64,000 nucleotides of DNA from Cyclobacteriaceae bacterium (GCA_026003355.1 BPHC01000003.1:165093-229092), one strand, 5' to 3'. Numbered from the stretch's first letter, positions 18,099 to 28,543 are shown. The notes: generated from the sequence alone by a model not told the origin. Translations and numbers: made by a program.

Positions 18099-18696
18099 TA
18101 CGTGGTTTCTTTTGTTTGCGCTCCTGCATGCCTTCCAGAAAGGCACTGCGGCTGCGGGCTTCATATTTGTCGCGTTCGCCAATCAGCACCCGCTCATCGT
18201 GATCGGTAAGCCTGAACGAAAAAGAGGCCAGCTCACCGGTACGGGCGCAAATGGCGTGCACCTTGGTTACAAACTCAGCTATGGCCAGCAGGTGGGGCAT
18301 GGGTCCGAACGGGCGCCCTTCGAAGTCCATATCCAGGCCGGCTATAATTACCCGCTTACCGCTGTTGGCAAGGGTATTGCATACCTCTACAATGGCATCA
18401 TCGAAAAACTGGGCTTCGTCAATACCCACTACATCGCAAGAGCCGGCCAGCAACAGAATGTCGGCCGCTACCTGTACCGGGGTTGAGCGGATAGAGCGTT
18501 CGTTGTGCGACACAATGTATTGCTCGTGGTAACGTTGGTCGGTAACCGGTTTGAATATTTCTACCCGCTGGCGGGCAATGAGTGCGCGGTTAAGCCTGCG
18601 GATAAGCTCTTCGGTTTTACCCGAAAACATGCATCCGCATATCACTTCAATCCAGCCGGCTTTGCCGGCACGTGGCATGTGGGGCTCGACAAACAT
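18091..18696 (-). CDS. tdk: Thymidine kinase
   Basis: GWIEVICGCMFSGKTEELIRRL, VVGIDEAQFFD. Confidence 0.95.
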   Translation of the reverse strand: MFVEPHMPRAGKAGWIEVICGCMFSGKTEELIRRLNRALIARQRVEIFKPVTDQRYHEQYIVSHNERSIRSTPVQVAADILLLAGSCDVVGIDEAQFFDDAIVEVCNTLANSGKRVIIAGLDMDFEGRPFGPMPHLLAIAEFVTKVHAICARTGELASFSFRLTDHDERVLIGERDKYEARSRSAFLEGMQERKQKKPRNA

Positions 18697-18798
18697 GCTG
18701 CAATTTAACCATTCTGCTGTGCGGTGGCACAGGGTTGTTTTTTTGATTAATACGAAACTACTGATTTGTTTTAGTTAATTTTGATGGTAAGTTGGTTT

Positions 18799-19761
18799 AT
18801 GGAAGAACGCATAAGTCTGGAAGCCATTGCCCTGTACAGCGACAAATACGCTGCCAAACTGGCCGACGGTATTTTCAGCAGCCGTGAGGTTGTAAGTACC
18901 GAAGAGCTGCTGGCCATAAGCCCCGTGCAGCAGGTAAACCTGTTTGTGGTGGGCGGACTTTTCCGCCTGTGGAAAGAAGAAGTAAAAAAACTCAAAAGCC
19001 CTTATTTCGACTACAGCCATCCCGATGTACAGCAGGCCCTGCAGCAACTTATGAATGTGCTATCACGGCACATAAGCATAAACCGCGAACATCTGCTGCC
19101 CCTGCTTAAAAAGGCCGCCAGTACAACATTGCTGGTGGTGTTTAGCCCGTACGACTACTACTCATCGGTAATAACCGGAAGTAAAAATGTTCTGAACCGC
19201 ACGGCCTTTCGCGAAGAGCTCAAATACCTTAAGGTAAACCGCGAACCCTTGGAACGCCTGCTAAATAAACTCGACAACGATAAGATTGAGGAAATTTCGG
19301 GCAATCAGGCCTTTGCCATGCTGGACTCCATTCTCGAAGAAGTAAACTTTACGCCTGCCGATGTGGAGCCTTTCATAGAACAGTTCAGTAAAACCGAAAA
19401 ACTTAACCCCGAAAATTTTTATATAAAGATTAAGTCGGGCTCTCCAGTCAAAAAAGAAAAACAGCAGCAGGCAGCTAAAGTCCAGCCTGCCGGTGAACCG
19501 AAAGCACGTCCCACCGTGGCAGATAATTTCAGAAAGGTGGAACGCTTGCGCGATACCCTTACCATCAACCAGAAATTCATGTTCACCAAGGCGCTGTTCA
19601 ATGGGGATTTTGAACTGTTCAGCCAGACCATAGATGAACTGGACCGGCAAGCCACCCTGAACGATGCCCTGAAACATCTGGAGTCGCACATGAATGCCTG
19701 GAATCCGGAAAGTGACGAATACCAGGAATTTATGGAGGTACTGGAACAGCGCTTTTCCTGA
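18799..19761 (+). CDS. Conserved hypothetical protein
   Basis: Long ORF; MEERISLEAIALYSDKYAAKLADGIF start. Confidence 0.75.
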   Translation: MEERISLEAIALYSDKYAAKLADGIFSSREVVSTEELLAISPVQQVNLFVVGGLFRLWKEEVKKLKSPYFDYSHPDVQQALQQLMNVLSRHISINREHLLPLLKKAASTTLLVVFSPYDYYSSVITGSKNVLNRTAFREELKYLKVNREPLERLLNKLDNDKIEEISGNQAFAMLDSILEEVNFTPADVEPFIEQFSKTEKLNPENFYIKIKSGSPVKKEKQQQAAKVQPAGEPKARPTVADNFRKVERLRDTLTINQKFMFTKALFNGDFELFSQTIDELDRQATLNDALKHLESHMNAWNPESDEYQEFMEVLEQRFS

Positions 19762-19765
19762 AAAC

Positions 19766-20347
19766 TCAGGAATACAGCACCCACTTTTCTATTACCGCAG
19801 GATAATGCCGGTACTCCAGCTCATGTACTTTTCCGGCTATTTCTTCGGGGGTTTCATTACCGGTAAGGTCCACCCGCGCCTGGAGTAAAATTTTTCCCTC
19901 ATCGTATCTTTCGTTTACCAGGTGAATGGTAATGCCGGTTTCTTTTTCATTTGCGGCTTTTACGGCTTCATGCACCCGCATGCCATACATTCCCTTGCCT
20001 CCGTATTTGGGCAGCAATGCCGGATGTATATTGATGATTCGTTCAGGGTAGGTGCGTATAAGCGATTCGGGAATGAGCCACAGAAAGCCGGCCAGCACCA
20101 CATGTGTTACACGGTATTCGGTTAGACAGTTCAGTACCTCTCCGGTTTGGTACAGTTGCTTTCTGTTAAATACATGGGTTGGTATCTGGTTTTTCCGGGC
20201 ACGCTCCAGGGCATAGGCATCGGCCCGGTTGCTCATAAGTACTACAACCTGTATGGCATGGTGGTTCCGGAAGTAGTGCATAATGGCTTCGGCATTGGTG
20301 CCCGAGCCGGAAGCAAAAATGGCAATGCGCCCATGTGGTTTATCCAT
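19766..20347 (-). CDS. purN: Phosphoribosylglycinamide formyltransferase
   Basis: IAIFASGSGTNAEAI, NIHPALLPKYGGKGMYG. Confidence 0.93.
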   Translation of the reverse strand: MDKPHGRIAIFASGSGTNAEAIMHYFRNHHAIQVVVLMSNRADAYALERARKNQIPTHVFNRKQLYQTGEVLNCLTEYRVTHVVLAGFLWLIPESLIRTYPERIINIHPALLPKYGGKGMYGMRVHEAVKAANEKETGITIHLVNERYDEGKILLQARVDLTGNETPEEIAGKVHELEYRHYPAVIEKWVLYS

Positions 20348-20353
20348 GTACAG

Positions 20354-21199
20354 TTATATTAACGCCATGCTGAGAATGCCCAGCAGAATAATTACTTTGC
20401 AAAAACTGCTAAGCCATGTAAAGTCCTTTTTGGTGTCGGCTGCCAGCAGCCTTGCGGTAAGCCATGCGAGAGGTACCAGCAGCAGCATAACCAGATAAAT
20501 AAATGGAAGCTTATGGTACAGAAAATTGCTGATGGTAACCGCAGCAACCAGCGTTCCGATAAGTACAATTACAAGCCTTTTGGTTTTGCGGATGCCCCAT
20601 ATCACCGGCAGGGTTTTGCATCCGTAGGTTTCATCGCCTTTCAGGTCTTCCAGGTCTTTGATGATTTCCCGTATAAGTGTTATGAAAAAGGCAAACAGGG
20701 CGTAAACCAGCACCAGGGTGTTGTGTTCATGGTAGAGTACGTTAAGCGAGGCAATAGCCGTACCTGTAAGCAGGGCTACGGCCAGGTTGCCGGCAAAGGG
20801 CAGTCGTTTAAGTGCGGCCGAGTACCACCACAACAGCCCAACTGCGCCAATGTTAACGAGCAATATAGGCCAACCGGCAATAAGACCGAGCATAATACCC
20901 ATGCCTGATAAGAGGGCATGAAGCAAGATGGCCGCCCGGCGCGGTACGGTTTTACCAACTACCACCCGGTTGGGGTTATTGATGAGATCTATCTTCACAT
21001 CGTAGTAGTCGTTAATAACATAGCCTCCGGCAGCAACAAGAGCCGATGCGGCCGAAAAGACAAACAGCCGCCAGTCGGCCAGCACCTGTTTTTTAAGCAA
21101 AAACCAGGCGGCAGCATACTGGGCTCCTGCCAGAATTACCAGGTTAAGGGTGCGTGTAAGGCGCAAAAGGGCCCGGATAAATGATGACAGTACCGGCAT
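20354..21199 (-). CDS. UbiA-family prenyltransferase (geranylgeranylglycerol-phosphate geranylgeranyltransferase-like)
   Basis: NDYYDVKIDLINNPNRVVVG and REIIKDLEDLKGDETYGCKTLPV motifs, multiple TM helices. Confidence 0.88.
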   Translation of the reverse strand: MPVLSSFIRALLRLTRTLNLVILAGAQYAAAWFLLKKQVLADWRLFVFSAASALVAAGGYVINDYYDVKIDLINNPNRVVVGKTVPRRAAILLHALLSGMGIMLGLIAGWPILLVNIGAVGLLWWYSAALKRLPFAGNLAVALLTGTAIASLNVLYHEHNTLVLVYALFAFFITLIREIIKDLEDLKGDETYGCKTLPVIWGIRKTKRLVIVLIGTLVAAVTISNFLYHKLPFIYLVMLLLVPLAWLTARLLAADTKKDFTWLSSFCKVIILLGILSMALI

Positions 21200-21260
21200 T
21201 GGGGCAATAAAAGTACAAAAGCGACCCTAATCGGTACAGAATTTTTTGTGAAGGAGGCAT

Positions 21261-21294
21261 TAAAAAAATGCAAGGGTGAAAAAATCACCCTTGC
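21261..21294 (-). terminator. Rho-independent terminator of the TonB receptor gene
   Basis: GCAAGGGTGA-AAAAA-TCACCCTTGC 10-bp stem, followed on the minus strand by TTTTTTT. Confidence 0.85.
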
Positions 21295-21310
21295 GTGAAC
21301 ATCAGCGATA

Positions 21311-23764
21311 TTAAAAAGCTATGCGCAGCATAGCAAGGGCATGTCTGCCGGCCTGTGGATAAAAATAGTTTTCGCGGTATTCAACGCCACCGCCCAGATA
21401 GCCCCAGGTGTAGCCGTTCGATTCGTAGGCCACATCCAGCAGGTTGTTGATAATAAACGAAAAGCTTACTTCCTGCAGCCGTGCGGTTTTAAAGCTGTAG
21501 CTCAGACGCAAGTCATTGATGAAGTATTCGGGTATGGATCGGCTCTTATTGGAGGTATTATCCAAAAACTGCCGTCCCACATATTTGCTTAGCAGGGCAA
21601 CTTCTGTTCTTTGCACGGGTTTATAGGCCAGCACTGACCCGGCTATGAAGTTTGGCGACATGGCAATATCGGTATTTCGGTATGTACGTCTGACTTCCTG
21701 CGGTGGATCAAACTCCCAGTTATCACCGTAGTTATACAGAACTTCTGTAAACTCTTTTATTTTATTACGGCTTAGCGTAATGTTTCCGCTCCAGATAAGC
21801 CGCGGTGAAATCGTTCCGGTAAAGTCAAGTTCAATGCCGGCGCGGTAGCTGCGGTCAACGTTGGTGCGAATGGCTGCGCCTACATCGTTCAGTTCACCGG
21901 TTAGTACCAGCTGGTCTTTATAATTCATCCAGTACAGGTTGGCGTTGAGTGCATAATTTTTGTTTTGCAGTCGGTAGCCGGCTTCGAGGTTGCCCAGCCG
22001 TTCGGGGCGGGGCCATTGGTTAAAAGGATTGTCGATGAAATCTCTGCGTACCGGTTCGCGGTTGGCCACCGCATACGACATGTATAGCTGCGCGGTGGAG
22101 TTAAGTTGGCAGGTAAGTCCGGCTTTGGGATTAAAGAAAGTATACTCTACATCCACGTCAAAGGTGTTTTGCCGGTTGTCGTTGCCGGCGGTCTGGTAAT
22201 CTATTGTTCGCACCTGCACATCGCCAAACAGGCTCAGGCGATCGTTTATTTGCCAGGTGGCTTTGAAAAAACTGTTAAAATCGGTTTTACGGGCATCGCT
22301 GTAATAGTAGCGGTAATCTTTCGGAACGTCACTTACCCGTGCCCATATAATTTCTCCAAAGTGTCGGCCGTCATAACGGTTCCAGGCTCCGCCCCATGTT
22401 AACGAAAGGCTTGCCGATTCGTATTGCAGTGAATAGGTAAAGCCATAAAAGTCGTTATCCAGCCAGCGCCTGCGGATAATGTCAGTCCGCGATATAACAG
22501 AGTCGCCAATGATAACCGAAGAAAGGCCGTAACGGCTAAGCCGGTCGTTTTTACGGAACTCTTCATAGAACCCCCGGCCGTAGGTGTAATGCAGGGCCAT
22601 GTTGCCGGTAAGGTTTTGGGCAAACCGGTGTGCAGCATGTAGCTGGTAATGGTCCTGGGCGTAATCATCTACCTGGTCTTTGTAGGTATAGATGTTAAAG
22701 GTGCGGCTGTTTGAGCTTAACAGGTGGGCGGTTTGTTCTTCATCCCAGCCCTCATTTGCGGCAGTAATAAGCATGGCGGTGGTGTCGTTGCGCAGGCGCG
22801 ACTCCGGCACGCCATACCAGCTCTGGTAGGTGCGCTCATGTCCGCCAAACACTACGGCTTTAAGGGTGGTGCGCCTGGTGTTGTAGCCGGCAGAGAAGTA
22901 ATAAGATTGGAGGCGCGAGGAGGCGCGGTCTATAAAGCCATCGGAGGTTATGCGTGAAAAGCGTCCGTCAATTGTCCAGTGGTTGTTTAACAACCCCGTG
23001 CCAAACCCGGCAGTGGTCCGCCAGGTGTTAAATGATCCGGCTGATTGAATTATTTCGGCATAGGGGTTTGACCGCTGCGACAGGGTTTGGAGGTTAATGG
23101 TGGCCCCAAAAGCTCCGGGTCCGTTGGTGGAAGTACCCACACCGCGTTGTATTTGTATGTTTTCGGTCGATGAGGCGATGTCGGGTATGTCTACCCAAAA
23201 CACGCCCTGCGATTCGCTGTCGTTATACGGAATGCCGTTTAACGTAACGTTGATGCGCGTAGCATCGCTGCCGCGGATGTTGATGTAGGTGTAGCCAATG
23301 CCGTTGCCGGCATCGGAAGTGGTAACCACCGAGGGGGTCCAGTTAAGCAGCAGGGGCATGTCCTGTCCGAAGTTTTGTTTGCGCAGGGTGATTTTATCAA
23401 CCGTACTGAACGTGGTGGGTGTTTTGCCTGAAGCGCGGGTGGCTGTTACGATCACCTCATCGGTAAAAGTTATCCCTTCCTCCAGGTCAACAGTGGTTAC
23501 TGTTCCGGCTGCCAGTTGCGTGCGCACGGGCTTGTAACCCAGAAAGCGCACTTCGGCTATTGCGCTGTTTTCCGAAAGGCCTGTAAAGACAAACCGGCCC
23601 TGGTCATCGGTAACGGCAATTTTACCTGAGTTGAGCAGTTGAACCGTAGCACCCGAAAGTGGTTGTTGGGTGCGGGCATCGCGTACGATGCCTTCCAGCC
23701 GGGATTGCCCCGGCAACACAAAAGGCAGCAACATTACGGTTGCCGCAATCCAGCGTTTAAACAT
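21311..23764 (-). CDS. TonB-dependent receptor, probable thiamine uptake
   Basis: Carboxypeptidase-like N-terminal domain, plug motifs, C-terminal beta-barrel; preceded by a TPP riboswitch. Confidence 0.9.
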   Translation of the reverse strand: MFKRWIAATVMLLPFVLPGQSRLEGIVRDARTQQPLSGATVQLLNSGKIAVTDDQGRFVFTGLSENSAIAEVRFLGYKPVRTQLAAGTVTTVDLEEGITFTDEVIVTATRASGKTPTTFSTVDKITLRKQNFGQDMPLLLNWTPSVVTTSDAGNGIGYTYINIRGSDATRINVTLNGIPYNDSESQGVFWVDIPDIASSTENIQIQRGVGTSTNGPGAFGATINLQTLSQRSNPYAEIIQSAGSFNTWRTTAGFGTGLLNNHWTIDGRFSRITSDGFIDRASSRLQSYYFSAGYNTRRTTLKAVVFGGHERTYQSWYGVPESRLRNDTTAMLITAANEGWDEEQTAHLLSSNSRTFNIYTYKDQVDDYAQDHYQLHAAHRFAQNLTGNMALHYTYGRGFYEEFRKNDRLSRYGLSSVIIGDSVISRTDIIRRRWLDNDFYGFTYSLQYESASLSLTWGGAWNRYDGRHFGEIIWARVSDVPKDYRYYYSDARKTDFNSFFKATWQINDRLSLFGDVQVRTIDYQTAGNDNRQNTFDVDVEYTFFNPKAGLTCQLNSTAQLYMSYAVANREPVRRDFIDNPFNQWPRPERLGNLEAGYRLQNKNYALNANLYWMNYKDQLVLTGELNDVGAAIRTNVDRSYRAGIELDFTGTISPRLIWSGNITLSRNKIKEFTEVLYNYGDNWEFDPPQEVRRTYRNTDIAMSPNFIAGSVLAYKPVQRTEVALLSKYVGRQFLDNTSNKSRSIPEYFINDLRLSYSFKTARLQEVSFSFIINNLLDVAYESNGYTWGYLGGGVEYRENYFYPQAGRHALAMLRIAF

Positions 23765-23821
23765 AGGTTAATAGAAGTTAAACCCGCAGAAGCAGAGGGG
23801 ACTGCATTCTGCTTACAAGTT

Positions 23822-23907
23822 TACCTTGCCTAATTCCCTTCGGCCGCATTACCGGCATCAGGTTCAATGGGTATGATCTCAGCCCGTAGTATTAAGGCAC
23901 CCCTTAT
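23822..23907 (-). ncRNA. TPP (THI-box) riboswitch
   Basis: Minus strand: AAGGGGTGCCTTAATACTACGGGCTGAGATCATACCCATTGAACCTGATGCCGGTAATGCGGCCGAAGGGAATTAGG, matching the THI element core. Confidence 0.95.
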
Positions 23908-23911
23908 GCGG

Positions 23912-23919
23912 CAAATTTA
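23912..23919 (-). promoter_or_regulatory. -7 box (TAAATTTG) upstream of the TPP riboswitch
   Basis: caaattta on + strand = TAAATTTG on -, just 5' of the riboswitch. Confidence 0.45.
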
Positions 23920-23965
23920 CAAAGTAAAATGTATCCGGTATGCGCAATACATTCTATTTTTGGCC

Positions 23966-24463
23966 ATGCCAACCGCACACATAAACAACCGGCGCCTGCA
24001 GGTTGAACTTAAAGGTACTGAGGTGTGGCTTAACGGGTCGCCCATGCAGTGGGACGTCAGCCCCCTTAGCAACCGCCATTACCACATTATTTATCGCGGA
24101 AAAAGCTTTACCGCAGAAATAATATCCGTAAACCGAAGCACCGGAATGGTAGAACTGAAAGTCAATCATTATTTCATGCAGATACAGCTTAAAGACAGGC
24201 TGGATGAACTGCTGGAAAAAATGGGCATTCAATCGGCAGGCTATGCCCGCGAAGCCCGCATTCAGGCACCCATGCCTGGTCTTATTCTGGAAGTACGCGT
24301 AAAACCCGGTGATTCAGTTGAGGCCGGTGATGCCCTGCTTATTCTGGAGGCCATGAAAATGGAAAACATATTGAAAGCACCGGCCGGCGGAACCATAAAG
24401 GCGGTACATGTAAAGCAAAAAGACAGCGTAGAAAAAGGGCAATTGCTTATTGAAATGCACTGA
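23966..24463 (+). CDS. Biotin/lipoyl-attachment (biotin carboxyl carrier) domain protein
   Basis: [42 protein letters not shown]; start set at [10 protein letters not shown]. Confidence 0.9.
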   Translation: MPTAHINNRRLQVELKGTEVWLNGSPMQWDVSPLSNRHYHIIYRGKSFTAEIISVNRSTGMVELKVNHYFMQIQLKDRLDELLEKMGIQSAGYAREARIQAPMPGLILEVRVKPGDSVEAGDALLILEAMKMENILKAPAGGTIKAVHVKQKDSVEKGQLLIEMH

Positions 24464-24522
24464 ATGCCGGGCGGCCAAACCGGTTTGAATGCCTATATTT
24501 ACGGCACTTTCATTACCGGAAC

Positions 24523-25230
24523 ATGAAATACAAACGCATACTTCTGAAACTCAGCGGAGAGGCATTGCAGGGCAAAAACAGGCAGCACCATATTGACCGT
24601 GAGGTACTTGAACAATATGCCGAAGAGATTAAAGAAGTAAAGGAGCTGGGTGTTGAGTTGGCCATCGTTATTGGAGGAGGCAATATTTTCAGAGGGGGCG
24701 AAGCCGAATGGCTGGGAATAGACCGCGTGCAGGGCGATTACATGGGCATGCTGGCCACCGTAATTAATGGCATGGCGTTGCAGAGCGCCCTGGAACGCCA
24801 CGGGCTGTACACCCGTTTAATGTCGGGCATAAAAATGGAGCAGGTATGCGAACCTTTCATCAGGCGAAGGGCCATTCGCCACCTGGAAAAGGGACGTATC
24901 GTGATTTTCGGGGCTGGTATTGGCAACCCCTACTTTACCACCGACTCCACAGCCAGCCTGCGCGCCATTGAAATTCAGGCCGATGTGGTGTTAAAAGGTA
25001 CGCGTGTAGACGGTGTGTACAACAAAGACCCCGAAAAATTTACCGATGCCGTACGTTATGCTCAGCTCACCTTTATGGAGGCCTATGAAAAAAACCTGAA
25101 CATTATGGACATGACGGCTTTTACGCTGTGCATGGAAAACAAGCTGCCCATTATTGTTTTTGATATGAACAAGAAGGGCAACCTGCTGCGGGTTGCCAAA
25201 GGCGAAGAAGCCGGAACGCTTATATCCTGA
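24523..25230 (+). CDS. pyrH: UMP kinase
   Basis: [26 protein letters not shown]. Confidence 0.96.
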   Translation: MKYKRILLKLSGEALQGKNRQHHIDREVLEQYAEEIKEVKELGVELAIVIGGGNIFRGGEAEWLGIDRVQGDYMGMLATVINGMALQSALERHGLYTRLMSGIKMEQVCEPFIRRRAIRHLEKGRIVIFGAGIGNPYFTTDSTASLRAIEIQADVVLKGTRVDGVYNKDPEKFTDAVRYAQLTFMEAYEKNLNIMDMTAFTLCMENKLPIIVFDMNKKGNLLRVAKGEEAGTLIS

Positions 25231-25257
25231 GTATCCGAACAAACAACCTGAACCGTT

Positions 25258-25812
25258 ATGGAAGAAATTGAACTGTATCTGGAAGAAGCCCGCGACCACA
25301 TGATTAAATCCGTAAACCATGTTACGGGCGAGCTCCTTAAAATAAGGGCGGGCAAGGCCAGTCCGGCTATGCTGGATGGCGTACAGGTTTCGTACTATGG
25401 CACGCCTACTCCGCTTAATCAGGTGTCATCCATTACAACGCCCGATGCCCGCACCATCTTTATCAAGCCCTGGGAAAAAAACCTAATACCCGAAATAGAA
25501 AAAGCCATTCGCGATGCCAACCTGGGGTTAAACCCGCAAAACGACGGCCAGCAGGTAATAGTTAACATACCTATGCTTACCGAAGAACGCAGAAAGCAAC
25601 TGGTAAGGCAGGTGCATCAGGAATGCGAACACGGGCGCATCAGCATTCGCAACATTCGCAAGGAAACCAACGAGCAGATCAAGAAAGTAAAAGGGGTGTC
25701 TGAAGACGACATTAAAGATGCCGAGGCGCGCGTACAAAAACTTACCGATGAGTACATTGCGAAAATAGATTCGCTGATGAAGAAAAAAGAAAGCGAAATC
25801 ATGACGGTGTAA
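25258..25812 (+). CDS. frr: Ribosome recycling factor
   Basis: KIRAGKASPAMLDGVQVSYYGTPTPLNQVSSI. Confidence 0.96.
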   Translation: MEEIELYLEEARDHMIKSVNHVTGELLKIRAGKASPAMLDGVQVSYYGTPTPLNQVSSITTPDARTIFIKPWEKNLIPEIEKAIRDANLGLNPQNDGQQVIVNIPMLTEERRKQLVRQVHQECEHGRISIRNIRKETNEQIKKVKGVSEDDIKDAEARVQKLTDEYIAKIDSLMKKKESEIMTV

Positions 25813-25813
25813 T

Positions 25814-26239
25814 ATGGAACAGGCCTCATTTGCCGGACGAATTAAAAATTCCGTGGTCCGGTTTTTTAAACGGCTGCTGCTGGTATTGCTGCTGGTTGCA
25901 TTCATTGCATTTGCATTTCTTTACTGGGGTGTTTACGAACGAGGTGTTATGGCTGGCAGGGTTTTGCGTATTACACAAAAAGGCATGGTGTTTAAAACCT
26001 ACGAAGGCAAACTCAGCCTGGAGTCTTTCGGGGCGTTGCGCAATACCAGCCCCATAGCCGAAACATTCGATTTTTCAGTTGAAAGATCAGACACAACCGT
26101 TATCCGTAACCTGCAGGAGGTGGCCCTCTCGGGCGAGCGCGTAAACCTGCATTTTGTGAAACGTTACCTTAAGATGCCCTGGCGGGGCGAAACCCGCTAT
26201 TTTATCAAACGGGTTGAGCGCAACGCTTCCCGTCCATGA
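25814..26239 (+). CDS. Conserved hypothetical membrane protein
   Basis: N-terminal TM helix; ORF follows frr directly. Confidence 0.7.
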   Translation: MEQASFAGRIKNSVVRFFKRLLLVLLLVAFIAFAFLYWGVYERGVMAGRVLRITQKGMVFKTYEGKLSLESFGALRNTSPIAETFDFSVERSDTTVIRNLQEVALSGERVNLHFVKRYLKMPWRGETRYFIKRVERNASRP

Positions 26240-26715
26240 GGGCTGTAGTAATAACCGCTGTGTTGCTTACCGCCTTGGTGGCAAAAGCACAAAAACGCCA
26301 ATCTTATTACTATGCAGAAATAAGGCTTGTAAACGGTGAGCAGGTATATGGACGTTGGGTGTATGCCGACTCTGCAGGTGTAGCCATTCAACTGCCTGCC
26401 GATACCCTGTTGTTAAAGCCGGAAGAAGTACTGCAAATAAACATACGCAGAAGCAATGCCTCTGTGCGGTATGCATTGCTGGGTGCGGCCACAGGCTTTG
26501 CCATTGGATTTGGCGCAGGATGGCTGGAGTATGACGACCGCCATCAGGGCGATATTAACCACATTGGCCGTGCGGCCGGCACCGGGCTGCTGGCATCCTT
26601 TGTCGGTGCTTTTGCCGGATTTGCCTATGGCCGTATTCCAAAAGATTACCACATTGGCGGAAGCAAAATGCTTTACTTAAGGCAACTGAGCCGGTTTAGA
26701 AGGTTTAATCATTAA
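26236..26715 (+). CDS. Hypothetical secreted/membrane protein
   Basis: Signal peptide, glycine-rich hydrophobic segments. Confidence 0.6.
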   Translation: MRAVVITAVLLTALVAKAQKRQSYYYAEIRLVNGEQVYGRWVYADSAGVAIQLPADTLLLKPEEVLQINIRRSNASVRYALLGAATGFAIGFGAGWLEYDDRHQGDINHIGRAAGTGLLASFVGAFAGFAYGRIPKDYHIGGSKMLYLRQLSRFRRFNH

Positions 26716-26747
26716 TTTCAAACAACGTTATTTTCATACCCAAACAC

Positions 26748-27797
26748 ATGCTGCTGCTCTACGGGTCTTATGGTTACACGGGCCGCCTCATTGTCGAAGA
26801 ATGCCGCAGGCAAAACCTGCAGGTGCTGCTAAGCGGGCGCAATGCCCGGCAACTGGCAGCTCAAAGCCAACATACCGGCTATCCATATGAGGTATGCCAG
26901 CTAAACGATACCGATACCCTCCGCCAGATGCTAAGCAGGGTAAAGGCAGTGATTCATTGTGCAGGTCCCTTCCGTTATACTGCCCACGCCATGGCACAGG
27001 CCTGCGTGGAAACCGGTGTACATTATACCGACATTACCGGTGAGTATGAGGTGTTTGAGAAACTTGCCCGGCTCGATGATGTTGCCCGTAAACAAAACGT
27101 GATGATAATGCCTGGCACCGGTTTTGATGTGGTGCCCACCGACTGCCTGGCAGTTTACCTGAAAAGCAAACTCCCCGATGCCACACACCTGCAGCTGGCT
27201 TTTACGGGGCTTAGCGGCGGGCTTTCGCGCGGAACGCGGAAAAGCATGATTGAAAACCTGGGAAGCCCGGGAAAAATAAGGGTAAACGGAAAACTCACCA
27301 GCCTGCCCCTGGGCAAAAAGGTAATGGAGGTTGATTTCGGCAAGTTCCGGCATTTAACCATGTGTATTCCATGGGGCGATATTGCCACGGCATGGTATAG
27401 CACGGCCATTCCCAACATAGAAGTCTATGCAGGTGTTTCGCCCAAAACTCTGGCCCGGATAAAATACACCCGCATTCTTAACCCACTGTTGAGAACCCGT
27501 GCGGTTAAAAACCTTCTTCACCTGCAGGCCGATCGTCAGGCAGGACCTACAACAGAAAAGATACTGCAGGGGAAGAGCTATGTGTGGGGAAAGGTGTGGA
27601 ACGTGCAGGGCAAAACGGCCGAAGCAAGAATTGAAACCTTAAACGGCTACCTGCTTACTTCAAAAACCAGTGTTTTAATTGCCCGGCTCCTGCTAAATGG
27701 AAATTTTAAACCCGGATTTCAAACCCCTGCCATGGCTTATGGACCTGATTTGATTTTGCAGGTGGAAGGCACAATCCGAACCGATGGGGCATCCTGA
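26748..27797 (+). CDS. Saccharopine dehydrogenase NADP-binding family protein (trans-acting enoyl reductase-like)
   Basis: LLYGSYGYTGRLIVEE, VHYTDITGEYEVFEKL, MPGTGFDVVPTDCLAVYL. Confidence 0.85.
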   Translation: MLLLYGSYGYTGRLIVEECRRQNLQVLLSGRNARQLAAQSQHTGYPYEVCQLNDTDTLRQMLSRVKAVIHCAGPFRYTAHAMAQACVETGVHYTDITGEYEVFEKLARLDDVARKQNVMIMPGTGFDVVPTDCLAVYLKSKLPDATHLQLAFTGLSGGLSRGTRKSMIENLGSPGKIRVNGKLTSLPLGKKVMEVDFGKFRHLTMCIPWGDIATAWYSTAIPNIEVYAGVSPKTLARIKYTRILNPLLRTRAVKNLLHLQADRQAGPTTEKILQGKSYVWGKVWNVQGKTAEARIETLNGYLLTSKTSVLIARLLLNGNFKPGFQTPAMAYGPDLILQVEGTIRTDGAS

Positions 27798-27848
27798 AGA
27801 ATCCGGAAAATTTTTTGTATTTTGAAAGCTAAACAAAACACACCTAAC

Positions 27849-28541
27849 ATGAAAACCCTCTGCTTAACCTGTGCAGCGCTCCTGTGGGCTTATTGTACTG
27901 TTGCCCAATGCAACGACTACTATGTAATTTCCAATGGCTCGGCCTGGAGTTACGAAAGTTTTGATGCAAAAGGGAAGTCGGTTGGGAAAAACGAACAAAA
28001 GGTAACCGCCTATGAACCTACACCCAACGGGTATAAGGCCACTTTACGTTCCATTATGTATAGCGATAAAGGCAAAAAACTTATGGAAGCCGACCTGGAA
28101 GTGAGATGTGAAAACGGCACGTTTATTATGGACATGCGCAGGTTTATACCCCAAGAACAGCAAAAAATGTTTGAATCGTACGAGTTGAAGGTAGAAAGTG
28201 ATAATCTCGAAATCCCGTCGCGGCTTGCCGCGGGGCAAACGTTAAAGAACGGCTCGGTTACATTAACGGCTGTCGGAAGCCCCATACCCATGAAGATTAC
28301 CGTTACCATTACCGACCGCAGGGTTGAAGGCCAGGAATCTGTTACCACACCCGCCGGAACATTTACCTGCTGGAAGATCTCGTCCAAATCCAGCACCCAG
28401 ATGCAAATGGGCATGAATATGAACATGAGTTTTTCATCGGTTGAGTGGATTACCGAAAAAACCGGCCTGGTGCGGAGTGAATCGTATGACAGGAACGGTA
28501 GGCTGTCAGCTTACACCGTGCTGGTTAGCCGGCAGCAGTAA
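27849..28541 (+). CDS. Secreted hypothetical protein
   Basis: Signal peptide MKTLCLTCAALLWAYCTVAQ; TPAGTFTCWKI motif. Confidence 0.65.
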   Translation: MKTLCLTCAALLWAYCTVAQCNDYYVISNGSAWSYESFDAKGKSVGKNEQKVTAYEPTPNGYKATLRSIMYSDKGKKLMEADLEVRCENGTFIMDMRRFIPQEQQKMFESYELKVESDNLEIPSRLAAGQTLKNGSVTLTAVGSPIPMKITVTITDRRVEGQESVTTPAGTFTCWKISSKSSTQMQMGMNMNMSFSSVEWITEKTGLVRSESYDRNGRLSAYTVLVSRQQ

Positions 28542-28543
28542 TC

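Noticed and set aside
23867-23965. N-terminal extension of the biotin-carrier ORF
   Set aside because: Overlaps the TPP riboswitch; domain starts sensibly at the ATG at 23966
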